Assembly: GCF_004118375.1 (NCBI RefSeq)
Contig: NZ_SDHX01000001.1
Coordinates: 1,119,693 to 1,183,692 of the forward strand
Direction of reading: 5' to 3'
DNA from: Oleiharenicola lentus
GTDB lineage: Bacteria; Verrucomicrobiota; Verrucomicrobiia; Opitutales; Opitutaceae
Length of the DNA stretch: 64,000 bases
How positions within the stretch are numbered: the first letter of the stretch is position 1; each line of letters starts with the position of its first letter. Both the position numbers and the translations under genes were made by a program. Below the pieces are notes generated by a model. That model did not search any database. It was given only the letters and a program-made list of their open reading frames with translations, and was not told where the DNA came from. This document shows positions 16,052 to 25,816 of this stretch, one piece after another.

Positions 16052-16066
16052 CATGCCCGGGTCATG
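16052..16066. promoter_or_regulatory. Candidate operator, CATG-palindrome (site B)
   Basis: CATGCCCGGGTCATG, 49 bp upstream of the histidine kinase start. Read on the other strand it is CATGACCCGGGCATG, nearly the same as site A upstream of the permease. The paired occurrence before two genes of one locus suggests a shared regulator, possibly the local LuxR-type protein. Confidence 0.4.
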
Positions 16067-16089
16067 GCAGACCGGAACGGTCGCCCTCC

Positions 16090-19000
16090 TCAGCCCCGGC
16101 GGCGGCGCAGAAAAACCACCGAGAGCAGGCCGGTGACCACGAGCGCGTAGGTGGAGGGCTCGGGCACGGGGCTGAAATTGAGATAGAGGGCGGGGTTGGC
16201 GCCGTTCAGCCCCTGGGTGAGCGAAAACACGCCGCCATTGAGGCTGTTGGTGAAGGCAGAGGCATCGAGGATGAACTTGTTCGTCACGAACCCGTTGATG
16301 CCGGAGACGGAATTGCCCTGGAAGATCATCCAGGTGTAGCCGGTGGAGGACGAGAAATCCGAAACGTCGCCGGGATCGCCCAGCGTATCGAGGGACGTCA
16401 GCTTGATCGTGAAGGGCGAACCGGAAGTGGCGGTGATGTCGAGCAGGCCGGCGGAGACGTTCACCAGATCGAAGCCGGTGCCGGCGATGCCGGTGGCGGC
16501 CTGCACCTCGAATTCCAGGTTGCCGCCGGGGGCGAGGGTGAGGCCGGCGGTGAAAGTCAGGGTGCCGGGGGACGCGCCGGGGGCGAGGGTGACGTTGGTG
16601 CCGGCGGTGATCGGGACGGAGAACGTGCCGCTGCCGCCGAGGGTGCCGCCGTTGGCGCCGAAGGTCACGGCGTTGGCCAGCGTGACGCCGAAATCGGTGC
16701 CGAGTTCACCGCCGTTGATCGTGATGGTGCCCGTGCCGAGCGCGGTGGCGGAACCGGCGATCAACTTGCCGTCGTTAATCGTGGTGCCGCCGCTGAAGGG
16801 AGTGTGGACGTTGTTGTCCGCGCCCACCAGGCCGCCGATGGTCAGCGTTCCACTGCCGTTCTTGACCAGCGAGCCGACACCCGTGCCCTGACCGATGGCG
16901 CCTTCGAAAGTGCCATCATCCGCCTGGTTGATGGTGAGCGTGGCGTTGCCGCTGGTGGCGAATTCAAGAACCGAGGAGCGCTCGTAGACGCCATCGGTAT
17001 CATCGAAGTAGGTGCCGCCGAGGAGGAGGCTGCCGATCTGGGGCGCGGCGGAGGTGAACCGCACGGTGGAGCCGGTGTCCAGGCTCAAGCCACCCGAGCC
17101 GAGGGAGGTATGGGTGGTAGCGGTCACCAAGGTGCCGGCGGGCACATAGGTGCCGCCGCTGTAGGTGTTCGCACCGGACAGGGTCAGGTCGCTGTTGATG
17201 GTCAGGCTGCCCGTGCCGGAAATCACACCGGAAAAGGTGCTGTTGCTGCCCCAGTAGAGGCTCAGATCGACGGCACCCAGGGTGATGCTGTTGGACAGGG
17301 TGCTGTTGCTCGGCCCTTCCAGATACGGTGAGGAGGTGCCATCGACCGCGACGGTCGTAATCGGGCCGGTGCCGAGGGAACCGGCCGCCGCGACAATCAG
17401 CGAGCCGGTGTTGAGGAAAGTGCCGCCGGTGTAGGTGTTGTTGACGTGTTCGAGATAGACCGAGCCGGCCTCTCCTTGTGCTATGCCGACATGGAGCGCC
17501 TTGCTGCCGGTGAGCTGGGAGGAAACCTCGAGTTCGGCATAGCCATACCCGGTCAGGAAATAATCGCCCGTGTTGCCATTGGCGGTGGTGATCACGCCGC
17601 TGAAGGCGGTGTGTCCGCCGGCGGTGCCGAGATAGACGTCGGTCGTGAGGGCGGAGAAATCGACGGGGGCCGTGTAGAGGTAGGTGTTGAATCCACCGAA
17701 CAGGTTGGCGGAGTTGTCGAAACCGATCACGCCGCCGTTGGTGACGGTGCCGATCTTGCTGACCAGGTTGGCGATCGAGAGCGTGGAGGTGTCGGTAACG
17801 CTGACGTAACCGCCGTTGGCGAGATGAATGGTGGTCGAAGCGGACAACGAGCCCGGCGAGTTGAGGACGATGGCGGCGTTATCCGCATAAGTGCCACCCG
17901 TGTAGGTGTTGGCCACGCTTTGTGCCAGAACCAGCATGCCGGGGACCGAGGCGTTGGCAAACGAGGTCGAGTGAACGCTCCGGCTGCCCGAAAGTGGATT
18001 GGCGCCTTCCACGAAGAGCGTGCCGCTGTTGCGGAACCGGTATTGGTTGGAGGTGCTGGAGGGGGTGATCAGGCCCGTCAGGAAGGCATAGCCACGCGTG
18101 CCGATGGACGCCGAGCCGCCGTTGGCGGAGAAGCTGCTCAGGTCGATGTTGCCGGTAAAGGTGGAATCATCGTTCTCAATTCCGATGGTGCCGCTGAAGG
18201 TGGCGGCGTCGAGTTTGCTCAGGAAGGCGGTCTGCAGCGTCGGGCTCTCGATGCCGGCATAGGCATCGGTGGCCGCGGTGATGAGGCCGGTGGCCGGGAT
18301 GGCAGCGGCCGTGCCGAAGATGACCGTGGCGTCGGCGTTCACCGCGGTGCCGCCGGTGTGGGTATTGGTGCCGGTCAGGCGGAAATACCCTCCCAGTAGA
18401 CCGCCAACTCCGGCCTCGTCGGTGAAGGCGTAGGTAGTGGCGCCGCTGCCATCAGCGAGGCTGCCGCCGATGACCACGGGCCCGGTGCTGTAGGCGACAT
18501 TGACATTGACCGTGGTCGGCCCGGCCGCGACGGGAGTGAGCGTCGTGCTGCCGTTGCCGAGCTGGGGACTGCTGGCGGCTGCGTAGCTGCTCAGAGTGAC
18601 GTTGGTCCCGAGCAGGATATTGTAGCCCAGGGTGTAGGCACTGCCTGACAGGGTGAGCGTGCCCGAGTTGATCGTGACGGGTCCGGTGCCGAGCGAGCTG
18701 CTGCCGTTGACGAGGACGGTGCCGCCGTTGACGGTGGTGCCGCCGGAGTAGGTGTTGACCGAGTTGAAAAGGGCCAAGGTGCCGCTGTCTACGGCGATGC
18801 CGCCGGTGCCCGACACGACGCCAGTCTGGAAAACATGGTTGCTGCCCGCGTAGGTGTGGTTCCCGGCGGAGAGGATGACCGGGAGCGAGATGTTACCTAC
18901 ATTGCCCACGGCGGCTACGTTGCCATGGAGGGTGAGCGGGCCTGTGCCACTGAGATAAAAACTGTAGTAGTTTCCGTTGAACGTGATGTCTCCAGCGCTG

Positions 19001-19236
19001 GTCGGTGAGTTGAGAATCGCGGTGAAGCCCACTTCATCCAGCAGGTTCGCCGGCAGACCCGGGAAAACCAGATTGTCCGTCGCAGTTCCGGCGGGTGCCA
19101 CGTTGCCCTGCCAGTTGTTAGGATTGGTGAAGATCGAATCACCGCCCAATCCCGACCAAGTATAGGTTGTCTGTGCCGCCGCGATCGTGGCCATCAAGCA
19201 GGCAAGCGTGAGGCCCAAGGTGTGGCGAAGGCGCAT
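16090..19236 (-). CDS. PEP-CTERM surface protein with autotransporter-type beta-strand repeats
   Basis: A 1048-residue exported protein. A signal peptide (ending A-A-A-Q) is followed by at least five copies of a beta-strand repeat recognisable by N-T-Y-S/T-G-G-T, G-S-L-G-T-G-P-I-T and similar patches, the PATR/autotransporter-associated repeat. The C-terminus has V-P-E-P-S-T-Y, a hydrophobic helix and R-R-R-R, a PEP-CTERM signal recognised by exosortase. There is no outer-membrane barrel, so it is not a classical autotransporter. It likely folds as a long beta-helix on the cell surface or in exopolysaccharide. The ATG at 19236 gives the signal peptide. Confidence 0.92.
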   Translation of the reverse strand: MRLRHTLGLTLACLMATIAAAQTTYTWSGLGGDSIFTNPNNWQGNVAPAGTATDNLVFPGLPANLLDEVGFTAILNSPTSAGDITFNGNYYSFYLSGTGPLTLHGNVAAVGNVGNISLPVILSAGNHTYAGSNHVFQTGVVSGTGGIAVDSGTLALFNSVNTYSGGTTVNGGTVLVNGSSSLGTGPVTINSGTLTLSGSAYTLGYNILLGTNVTLSSYAAASSPQLGNGSTTLTPVAAGPTTVNVNVAYSTGPVVIGGSLADGSGATTYAFTDEAGVGGLLGGYFRLTGTNTHTGGTAVNADATVIFGTAAAIPATGLITAATDAYAGIESPTLQTAFLSKLDAATFSGTIGIENDDSTFTGNIDLSSFSANGGSASIGTRGYAFLTGLITPSSTSNQYRFRNSGTLFVEGANPLSGSRSVHSTSFANASVPGMLVLAQSVANTYTGGTYADNAAIVLNSPGSLSASTTIHLANGGYVSVTDTSTLSIANLVSKIGTVTNGGVIGFDNSANLFGGFNTYLYTAPVDFSALTTDVYLGTAGGHTAFSGVITTANGNTGDYFLTGYGYAELEVSSQLTGSKALHVGIAQGEAGSVYLEHVNNTYTGGTFLNTGSLIVAAAGSLGTGPITTVAVDGTSSPYLEGPSNSTLSNSITLGAVDLSLYWGSNSTFSGVISGTGSLTINSDLTLSGANTYSGGTYVPAGTLVTATTHTSLGSGGLSLDTGSTVRFTSAAPQIGSLLLGGTYFDDTDGVYERSSVLEFATSGNATLTINQADDGTFEGAIGQGTGVGSLVKNGSGTLTIGGLVGADNNVHTPFSGGTTINDGKLIAGSATALGTGTITINGGELGTDFGVTLANAVTFGANGGTLGGSGTFSVPITAGTNVTLAPGASPGTLTFTAGLTLAPGGNLEFEVQAATGIAGTGFDLVNVSAGLLDITATSGSPFTIKLTSLDTLGDPGDVSDFSSSTGYTWMIFQGNSVSGINGFVTNKFILDASAFTNSLNGGVFSLTQGLNGANPALYLNFSPVPEPSTYALVVTGLLSVVFLRRRRG

Positions 19237-19301
19237 AGGGCCAATTATCCTTATGTTGAAGGTGGCCACAAGGGGAAACACGGGGACAGCCAGCCGGTGT
19301 G

Positions 19302-21119
19302 TCAGGTCGTCGCTGGCTCGAACAGCGGCAGGATCTGCATGCCGGGCACGGTCACCAGGCCCTTGTCGGTGATGCGGATCTCGGGGATCACGGAGAGCGG
19401 GATGAGGTTGAAGCCCATGTAGGGGAGGGTGCAGCCGGCGGCGCTCCAGGCGGTCTTGAGGGCGGTGGACTCGGCGGCGACGACAGTGGCGCGTTTGTCG
19501 GAAAGCAGGCCGGCGACGGGGAGGGCGACCTTCGCGACGACCTTGCCGCCGCGGATGACGCAGACGCCGCCGCGCATGGCCTTGATGGTTTTAAGCGCGA
19601 GCTGCAGGTCGGCCTCGTTGGTGCCGGCGAGGATGATGTTGTGCGCATCGTGGCCGACCGAGCTGCCGACCGCGCCTTCCTTCAGGCCGAAGTCCTTGAG
19701 CAGGCCGTGGGCGACCTTGCCGGATTTGCCGTGGCGCTCGATGACGGTGACGAAACACAGGCCGTGCTTCGCGAACAGGTCGGACCAAGTCTCGCCGGGC
19801 TGCGGGTTGAGGGCGACCTTCTCGTGGAAGAGGATGATGCCGGGCAGCGCGGTGCGGATGCAGTTGGCCGTGACCGGGCCGGTGGGCAGCGCGGGCGTGA
19901 GCGTGAGCTTCGGCGCGAGCTTCACGGTTTCGTAGGCGGCCTTCGGGTAACGGTAGCGCTTCGAGAGGGCCTTATCGAGGAGCGGCGTGACCTTGCGGTT
20001 CTCGACGACGAGTTCGCCGCCATACCAGGTGTTCTGCGGCACGAGGTCGTCGTTGAGCAGCACGAGGTCGGCGCGACGGGCGGGGCCGAAGCCGCCAATG
20101 TCTCCGTCCTTGGCGTAACGCGTGGCCGGGTGCAGCGAGCCCATGCTCCAGGCGGTGACGGGCTTCATGCCGTGCTTCACGGCCTCGCGCACGACCCAGT
20201 CCATGCCGAACAGGAAAAGATCGTCGGCGTCGCGATCGTCAGTGCAGACACACACGCGCTTAGGGTGGGCGCCGAGTTCGGTGACGGTCTTGATGGCCTG
20301 GGGCAGCGAGTGCCAGGGCGTGGTCGGCGGACCGCCGCGGAGGAACACCCATACGCCGTTCTCGAGAAAGTCATCGGCGATGTCGCGGTCGATGGCTTCG
20401 TGGGTGTCGTTGATGCCGCTGGCGGCACCGGCCGCGACAAATTCGCGACCGTAGATGTGGCCGCAGACGGGCTTGCCGCGCTTGATCGCCTCGGCGAGGA
20501 CGCCGTGGCTGCGTTTGTCGCCCATGGCGACCTGCACGAAATCCATCTTCTCGCCCAGCGCGACGGCCTCGGGCCACTTGTCGAAGAGTTTGCCGATCTT
20601 CGCGGGCGTCAGGTCGCCGCCGGCGGTCTCGAAGAACGCCGACGTGGCCGGCACGGTGCTGGGGACCGTCAGGAAGATGTTGAGCGGGGCCTGCCGGGCG
20701 TCGCGCAGCATCCACTCGATGCCCGCGGCGTCGCAGACGTTGCCGATCTCATGACTGTCGCAGAAGATGGTGGTCGTGCCGTTGAGCAACGCACCTTCGG
20801 CGTAGGCGCAGGCGGTCATCATCGAGCTCTCGATGTGGATGTGCGGGTCCACGAGACCGGGGGCGAGCAGGCCGCCGCGCACGTCGTAGAGTTTGGTTTT
20901 GTCCTTCGGGCCGGCCTTGAACGTGCCGGCAGGTTTCACCACGGCGATGCGGCCGGATTTGATCCAGACCTCGCGGTTCTCGTGAATGCGCTCGGTGTAG
21001 GTGGAAAGAATGCGGGCACCGGTGATGACGAGGTCGGGCGCCTTGCGCCCCATGGCAACGGCAGCCAGCGAGCGGGTGACGGTGTGCAGCGGCGGGACGG
21101 AGAAGCGGGTGAGGGGCAT
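19302..21119 (-). CDS. ade: Adenine deaminase
   Basis: A 605-residue amidohydrolase converting adenine to hypoxanthine and ammonia in purine salvage. The metal-binding motif P-H-I-H-I-E-S-S follows the amidohydrolase G-L-V-D segment, with S-H-E-I-G-N-V next; these are characteristic of AdeC rather than AMP or adenosine deaminases. Length matches the family (about 570-600). The ATG at 21119 is the first Met near the domain start; the longer open frame upstream runs into a palindromic repeat. It is followed by the YdiJ-like gene's 3' end on the same strand, with no obvious functional link. Confidence 0.9.
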   Translation of the reverse strand: MPLTRFSVPPLHTVTRSLAAVAMGRKAPDLVITGARILSTYTERIHENREVWIKSGRIAVVKPAGTFKAGPKDKTKLYDVRGGLLAPGLVDPHIHIESSMMTACAYAEGALLNGTTTIFCDSHEIGNVCDAAGIEWMLRDARQAPLNIFLTVPSTVPATSAFFETAGGDLTPAKIGKLFDKWPEAVALGEKMDFVQVAMGDKRSHGVLAEAIKRGKPVCGHIYGREFVAAGAASGINDTHEAIDRDIADDFLENGVWVFLRGGPPTTPWHSLPQAIKTVTELGAHPKRVCVCTDDRDADDLFLFGMDWVVREAVKHGMKPVTAWSMGSLHPATRYAKDGDIGGFGPARRADLVLLNDDLVPQNTWYGGELVVENRKVTPLLDKALSKRYRYPKAAYETVKLAPKLTLTPALPTGPVTANCIRTALPGIILFHEKVALNPQPGETWSDLFAKHGLCFVTVIERHGKSGKVAHGLLKDFGLKEGAVGSSVGHDAHNIILAGTNEADLQLALKTIKAMRGGVCVIRGGKVVAKVALPVAGLLSDKRATVVAAESTALKTAWSAAGCTLPYMGFNLIPLSVIPEIRITDKGLVTVPGMQILPLFEPATT

Positions 21120-21170
21120 AGTGGCAGGATAGACAGGAGCAGCGCCGATGCCAGCCCGGGAATTTCTTGA

Positions 21171-21218
21171 GTAGGACCGGTCTTCGACCGGTCGCGGCCA
21201 GTCACAGACTGTCCCTAC
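21171..21218. repeat. GTAGG/CCCTAC palindromic element at a gene end
   Basis: A 48-bp element bounded by GTAGGAC and GTCCCTAC, with two hairpins: GACCGGTC-ttc-GACCGGTC and a CAGTC/GACTG stem. The stop codon of the YdiJ-like gene (TAG on the minus strand, 21215-21217) lies inside its CCCTAC end, so the element supplies the termination codon. Confidence 0.6.
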
Positions 21219-24200
21219 CTCAGCGCCTCGTGCAGAATCTCCACCGGGTGCAGCGCGATCCGGCCGGTACCGTCGAGGATCTGATGACGGCAGCTGGTGC
21301 CGGGCGCAGCGATGACGACCTCTGGGGCGGCGGAGCGTACGGCGGGGAAGAGCACGAGTTCGCCGACCTGCTGGGAAACGGCGAAGTGCTCCGCCTCGTA
21401 GCCGAAGGACCCGGCCATGCCGCAGCAACCGCTGGGGATGACCGATACCTTGTGACCGGCCGGCAGTTGCAGCATTTTCACGGTCGGAGCGACGGAGGAC
21501 AGGGCCTTTTGGTGGCAGTGGCCATGAAGCTTGATCGTGCGTTCCGTGGCGCGGAACTGTTCCGGCCGGATGCGGCCGGCCTCGGCTTCGCGGGCGATGA
21601 ACTCGTCTATCATCAGGGCGTGCTTCGCGAGCGTGCGCGCGGCGTCTTTCAGGGAAGCGGGCACGAGGTCGGGGTATTCGTCGCGGAAGCCGAGGATGGC
21701 CGACGGCTCGATGCCGATGAGCGGGGCCTCGGCGGTGACGACGTCCTTGAGCAGCTCGACGTTGCGGATGGCGAGACGCTGGGCGTCGCGCACGAGGCCC
21801 TTCGACAGATGGGCCCGGCCACTCTCAACCTGCGCGGGAAGGACGACCTCGTAGCCAAGCCGTTCGAGGAGCTGCACCGCCTTGATCCCGACAGTGGCGT
21901 CGGTGGTGTCGGTGAATTCGTCGCAGAAGAGGTGGACGCGGCGGGGGCGATCCTTTGTAGGGTCGTCGCTTGCGACGACCTGGTTCGAGGGCGAGGTCGG
22001 CCCAAGGGCCGACCCTACAAGAGAACCGAGCCCGCGCTCCGCGCGGGCTCCACCTTGCGCCATCCACTTCCGCAGCGTGGTCGCCGGCAGGGTGGGCAGG
22101 CTGCGCTGCCGGGCGAAGCCGGTGAAATCCTTGATCCAACGCGAAACATCGGGCGCGGTGACGATCCAGTTGTAGAGCGCCGGAACCAGCGTGGCCCAGC
22201 GCATGGAGGCGCTGTAGCCGGCGACAATCCGCGAACGCAGCGGCACGCCGTGGGCATCGTGGTAGTGTTGCTGCCACTCGGCCTTGAGGCGGGTGACGTC
22301 CACATTCGAGGGGCACTCGGATTTGCAGGCTTTGCAGGAAAGGCACAGGGCCATGACCTCCTTCACCTGCTGGCTGTCCCACGCGTTCATGCCCTCGCGC
22401 GCATTGGTCAGGACCTGGCGCAACAGGTTGGCGCGGGCGCGCGTCGTGTCCTGCTCGTTGCGCGTGGCCATGTAGCTCGGGCACATGGTGCCGCCCATGA
22501 GGTGGGACTTGCGGCACTCGCCGACACCGTTGCACTTCTCGGCAGCGCGGAGCACGCCCTGGGAGGCGCTGAAGTCGAATACAGTCTTATAGTCCGGCGT
22601 CGGGTGGTCCGGGCCGTGCCGCAGGGCCGTGTCCATCGGCGGCGTATCGATGATCTTGCCCGGATTGAAAATGTTGGCCGGATCGAAGACCGACTTGATG
22701 CGGCGCATGAGCGCGTAGCATTCCGGGCCGACCATGAAGGGGATGAACTCGCCGCGCAGGCGGCCGTCGCCGTGCTCACCGGAGAGGGAGCCGCGATATT
22801 TTTTCACGAGCGCGGCCACGTCGGTGGCGATGCCGCGGAACATCCGCAGTCCCTCCGCCGTCTTGAGGTCGAAGAGCGGGCGGGTGTGCAGCTCGCCGGC
22901 GCCGGCGTGGGCGTAATAGACGCTGCTGATGCCGTATTTCTCGCGCAGCAATGCGTCGAACTCGGCGATGTAGGCGGGCAGATCCTCGACGGCGACAGCG
23001 GTGTCTTCGACGACCTCGCGCGGCTTGGCGTCGCCCGGCACGTTCATCATCAGGCCCTGGCCCGCGCGGCGCAGGTCCCACACGCGGTTGCAGTCCTCGC
23101 CCCAGAGCACGGGAAAGGCGTAGCCGAGCCCGGCGGCGCGCAGCTCCGCTTCGAGCGTGCGCATCGTGGCCTCGATGGTGGCGCGGTCGGCATGGCGCAC
23201 CTCAATGACGAGCACGGCTCCCGGGTCGCCCTGCACGAAGAAGCGGTTGCGCGCCTGCTCGAGGTTGGCCTTGGTGCATTCGAGGATGTGGCGGTCGATC
23301 AGTTCGCAGCCAAAGGGCCGGTGCCGCATCGCGATGAGCGTGGCCTTGAGCGAATCGTGCACGCTGGCGAAATGGGCGCACATGAGCGCGCCGGGCGGCG
23401 GCAGCAGCTCAACGTTCAGCTCGAACTCCACGCCAACGAAGAGCGTGCCCTCGGAGCCGGCCAGGAGCTGGCAGAGGTTGAAGGGCCGGTCGGACGCCGG
23501 GTCGAACACGTGGCACGTCATCAGCCGGTCGAGCGCGTAGCCGGTATTGCGGCGCGTGACGGCGGGCTTCGGATAGTGGTCGCGGATGAGCTGGCGGTTG
23601 CCGGCGTCGCCGAGCACGGCCCGGACCTCGCGGTAGATTCTGGTTTCGAGCGTGTCGGGTCCGGCGCACTTGGCCGCGAATTCCGCCGCTGTCAGAGGAC
23701 CGAAGGTGGCCTCCGATCCATCACTCAGGTAGCCGCGCGCGGAGATGAGGTGTTCCCGCGTGGTGCCGTGGACGATGGAGTTGGCGCCGCAGGAATTGTT
23801 GCCGACCATGCCCCCGATCATCGCGCGGTTGGCCGTGGAGGTCTCGGGGGTGAAGAACAGGCCGTGCGGCTGAAGGAACAGGTTGAGTTCATTGCGCACG
23901 ACGCCCGGTTGCACCCGCACGCGGCGAGTGCTGCGATCGAAGGAGACGATCTGGTTGAGATGCCGGCCGAGGTCCACGACGATGCCGCTGCCGACGACCT
24001 GGCCCGCCAGCGAAGTGCCGGCCGTGCGGGGGATGAGGCCGATCCGGTGTTGCGCCGCGAAGCGCACCAGTTCGCGCACGTCCGCCTCGGTGCGGGGCAG
24101 GGCGACGGCCAGCGGCAGTTCCTGGTATTCGGAAGCGTCGGTCGCGTAGAGTGCGCGCATCGTCCGTCCCATGTGCAGCGCGCCGGTGAGGCGGGCGGCG

Positions 24201-24232
24201 AGGGCGGAGAGGTCGGGAGGCGTTGCGATCAT
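21215..24232 (-). CDS. FAD-linked oxidase/Fe-S dehydrogenase, YdiJ-like (candidate D-2-hydroxyglutarate dehydrogenase)
   Basis: A 1005-residue protein. The order is: FAD-binding type 4 domain ([16 protein letters not shown]), GlcD-type C-terminal cap, a [4Fe-4S] segment (C-N-G-V-G-E-C-R-K, then [12 protein letters not shown]), and a CCG-type cysteine-rich domain (H-G-H-C-H-Q-K and S-G-C-C-G-M-A-G). This architecture and length match E. coli YdiJ, described as a D-2-hydroxyglutarate dehydrogenase; D-lactate or glycolate remain possible substrates. It is divergent from the lysine-degradation genes. About 30 residues between the Fe-S and CCG parts are encoded by two palindromic repeats (21955-22054). 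Confidence 0.85.
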   Translation of the reverse strand: MIATPPDLSALAARLTGALHMGRTMRALYATDASEYQELPLAVALPRTEADVRELVRFAAQHRIGLIPRTAGTSLAGQVVGSGIVVDLGRHLNQIVSFDRSTRRVRVQPGVVRNELNLFLQPHGLFFTPETSTANRAMIGGMVGNNSCGANSIVHGTTREHLISARGYLSDGSEATFGPLTAAEFAAKCAGPDTLETRIYREVRAVLGDAGNRQLIRDHYPKPAVTRRNTGYALDRLMTCHVFDPASDRPFNLCQLLAGSEGTLFVGVEFELNVELLPPPGALMCAHFASVHDSLKATLIAMRHRPFGCELIDRHILECTKANLEQARNRFFVQGDPGAVLVIEVRHADRATIEATMRTLEAELRAAGLGYAFPVLWGEDCNRVWDLRRAGQGLMMNVPGDAKPREVVEDTAVAVEDLPAYIAEFDALLREKYGISSVYYAHAGAGELHTRPLFDLKTAEGLRMFRGIATDVAALVKKYRGSLSGEHGDGRLRGEFIPFMVGPECYALMRRIKSVFDPANIFNPGKIIDTPPMDTALRHGPDHPTPDYKTVFDFSASQGVLRAAEKCNGVGECRKSHLMGGTMCPSYMATRNEQDTTRARANLLRQVLTNAREGMNAWDSQQVKEVMALCLSCKACKSECPSNVDVTRLKAEWQQHYHDAHGVPLRSRIVAGYSASMRWATLVPALYNWIVTAPDVSRWIKDFTGFARQRSLPTLPATTLRKWMAQGGARAERGLGSLVGSALGPTSPSNQVVASDDPTKDRPRRVHLFCDEFTDTTDATVGIKAVQLLERLGYEVVLPAQVESGRAHLSKGLVRDAQRLAIRNVELLKDVVTAEAPLIGIEPSAILGFRDEYPDLVPASLKDAARTLAKHALMIDEFIAREAEAGRIRPEQFRATERTIKLHGHCHQKALSSVAPTVKMLQLPAGHKVSVIPSGCCGMAGSFGYEAEHFAVSQQVGELVLFPAVRSAAPEVVIAAPGTSCRHQILDGTGRIALHPVEILHEALR
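21955..22020. repeat. TTGTAGGG...CCCTACAA element, 66 bp, in frame within a gene
   Basis: Bounded by TTGTAGGGTCG (21955-21965) and its exact inverse CGACCCTACAA (22010-22020). It contains GTCGTCGC-tt-GCGACGAC and a second hairpin, GGTCGGCCC-aa-GGGCCGACC. The length is 66 bp, exactly 22 codons, and it is read through without a stop in the minus-strand dehydrogenase gene. Confidence 0.75.
22027..22054. repeat. GAGCCCGCGC hairpin with CTCCACC tail, in frame within a gene
   Basis: The hairpin GAGCCCGCGC-tcc-GCGCGGGCTC is followed by CACC, 6 bp after the previous element. It resembles the unit at 4356-4408 with a longer stem. It is also translated within the dehydrogenase gene. Confidence 0.6.
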
Positions 24233-24351
24233 CTGGACTGATAGAACACGAAGCAGCGAAGCAGCAAAGGCCAAAGCCGCGCCCGCTTCGGCCCAAAAAA
24301 TCTTGGTTAATCGCGCCGGACCTTTATGACACACGCAACAAAACTTACCCC
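24233..24351. promoter_or_regulatory. Divergent promoter region of the lysine-degradation locus
   Basis: 119 bp between two divergent start codons. It must hold promoters for both the YdiJ-like gene and the VOC-fold gene, so both units are probably controlled together. No convincing -35/-10 pair or operator palindrome could be fixed by eye. Confidence 0.4.
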
Positions 24352-25743
24352 ATGTCTTCCCTCCAAACTCCCGACAACTTCAACTGGCCGCTGGCCTACG
24401 AGGCCGAGGCGCTGCTCTCGCGGCATATCAACGCCTTCCTCGAGAAAAACTCCTTCGCGGCCGCGCTGGCGCAACGCATGCACGCCGAGACCGGCACGGA
24501 ATTTTTCGAATGGGTGGATCACTTCGTCGTCTCGCCGGAGCACGAGAAGGAATTTCGCGCCGCCGGCTTCGTGCCGGAGACCACCGAGGTCCCGGCCGGG
24601 CAGATGGCGCTGGCGCATCCGCACGCCATGCTGCCGCGCGTGCTGGTGGCCGCCGGGGCCGCGCCGTCGGCCTTTCCCCGCATCCTGGCGATCCGCCCGG
24701 AATTTCTGGCGGACTTCATGGGGCGGCATGGGCTGACGGGCGAAATCTGCGGTGCACCGGGTGCGCGGTTGCGGCAAGTGCGCGTCGGCGAGGAAAACGG
24801 CGCCACCTTGCTGGCCGTCGAGCGACTCGGCTATCGCGGCTTTGTCGTCCAAGAGCCGCCGGCCGGATTCGCGACCACGCTGCTGCGGGCGCGCGAGTTG
24901 TGGCGGACGCGCAAGCGCAACTTCGCCAACGACGACGAGGGCGTGCAGCAGGCCTTTGCCGTGCTGGAGAAATGCATCGGCCTCGTCGGTCGCGACGTGG
25001 CCTGCGAGCTGTTCTTCGCCGAGGAGCGCGAGTTCTGGATGTTCCGCAACCGGGCCGGCCGCGTGCAGAAGCGCCGGCAGGACATGCTCGGTCTTGGCTG
25101 GGCCAACCACGATCACCACACCTACCGCTGCTCGCGGCGGCATTTCCCGGACCTGGTGAAGTTCATGGAGCGACTCGGGCTGGAGAAGCGCGAGCGCTTC
25201 TACGCCGGCGCCGAGGCGGGGTGGGGTGCGCAGGTGATGGAGACGGCCGCGGTCGGCATCGTGGTCTTTGCCGACGTGGACCTGCTCCCCGACGAGGTGA
25301 ACGAGGACTATGCCGCGAAGCGCCTGCCCGAGGTGGCCAAGGTCGGCACGGTCGGCCTGTGGTGCGGTTTGCACGGGGACAGCTTCCTGCAAGCGGGCAT
25401 GCATCACCTCGAGGCGCGGTTCAACCACCCGCTGCTGCGCGAACAGCTCGCGGCCGAAGGCATCGCCACGATGCGGCCGTTTTCGGATTTCCCGTTCCTC
25501 AAGCAGGCCTTCACCGAGGGCGAGCGCTGGACGGTGGACCCGGGCCGCGTCGAACGGCTGCGCGCGCGCGGCTCGATCACCGATGCGCAGGCGGCGGCCT
25601 TCGTGAAGGACGGCGCCATCGGCAGCCACCTGGAGAACCTTGAGCGCAAGGGCGGTTTCAAGGGGTTCAACCAGAAGGCCGTCAGCGCCATCATCGCGGC
25701 CGTCGATCCGCGCAACGTGCGCGAGGTTTCCCACACCCATTAA
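24352..25743 (+). CDS. VOC-fold-like protein of unknown function (candidate 2-oxoadipate-acting enzyme)
   Basis: A 463-residue soluble protein I cannot assign with certainty. Two similar parts appear, each with possible metal ligands: V-D-H-F-V-V near residue 58, and D-H-H-T-Y-R-C-S near 255 followed by H-F-P-D-L-V-K-F-M-E-R-L-G, a vicinal-oxygen-chelate style beta-alpha pattern. The C-terminal part has L-H-G-D-S-F-L-Q-A-G-M-H-H and P-F-S-D-F-P-F-L. Length and cluster resemble HglS (DUF1338, 2-oxoadipate dioxygenase/decarboxylase), but similarity is weak. It heads the operon with saccharopine dehydrogenase and semialdehyde dehydrogenase genes. Function is inferred from context only. Confidence 0.55.
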   Translation: MSSLQTPDNFNWPLAYEAEALLSRHINAFLEKNSFAAALAQRMHAETGTEFFEWVDHFVVSPEHEKEFRAAGFVPETTEVPAGQMALAHPHAMLPRVLVAAGAAPSAFPRILAIRPEFLADFMGRHGLTGEICGAPGARLRQVRVGEENGATLLAVERLGYRGFVVQEPPAGFATTLLRARELWRTRKRNFANDDEGVQQAFAVLEKCIGLVGRDVACELFFAEEREFWMFRNRAGRVQKRRQDMLGLGWANHDHHTYRCSRRHFPDLVKFMERLGLEKRERFYAGAEAGWGAQVMETAAVGIVVFADVDLLPDEVNEDYAAKRLPEVAKVGTVGLWCGLHGDSFLQAGMHHLEARFNHPLLREQLAAEGIATMRPFSDFPFLKQAFTEGERWTVDPGRVERLRARGSITDAQAAAFVKDGAIGSHLENLERKGGFKGFNQKAVSAIIAAVDPRNVREVSHTH

Positions 25744-25751
25744 CCTAGGAA

Positions 25752-25803
25752 GGCTCAGCTCCAGCTGAGCCGCGCGGCCCAGCTGGAGCTGGGCCCTCCA
25801 CCC
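25752..25803. repeat. Double AGCT hairpin element with CTCCACCC end
   Basis: Two consecutive hairpins, GGCTCAGCT-cc-AGCTGAGCC (25752-25771) and GGCCCAGCT-gg-AGCTGGGCC (25776-25795), then CTCCACCC. The stems differ by a T-A to C-G pair change that keeps pairing. It lies between the VOC-fold gene and the saccharopine dehydrogenase gene. Confidence 0.7.
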
Positions 25804-25816
25804 AATCATTTACTTC

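Noticed and set aside
16090-19236. Classical type V autotransporter
   Set aside because: Beta-strand repeats are present but the C-terminal outer-membrane barrel is replaced by a PEP-CTERM tail.
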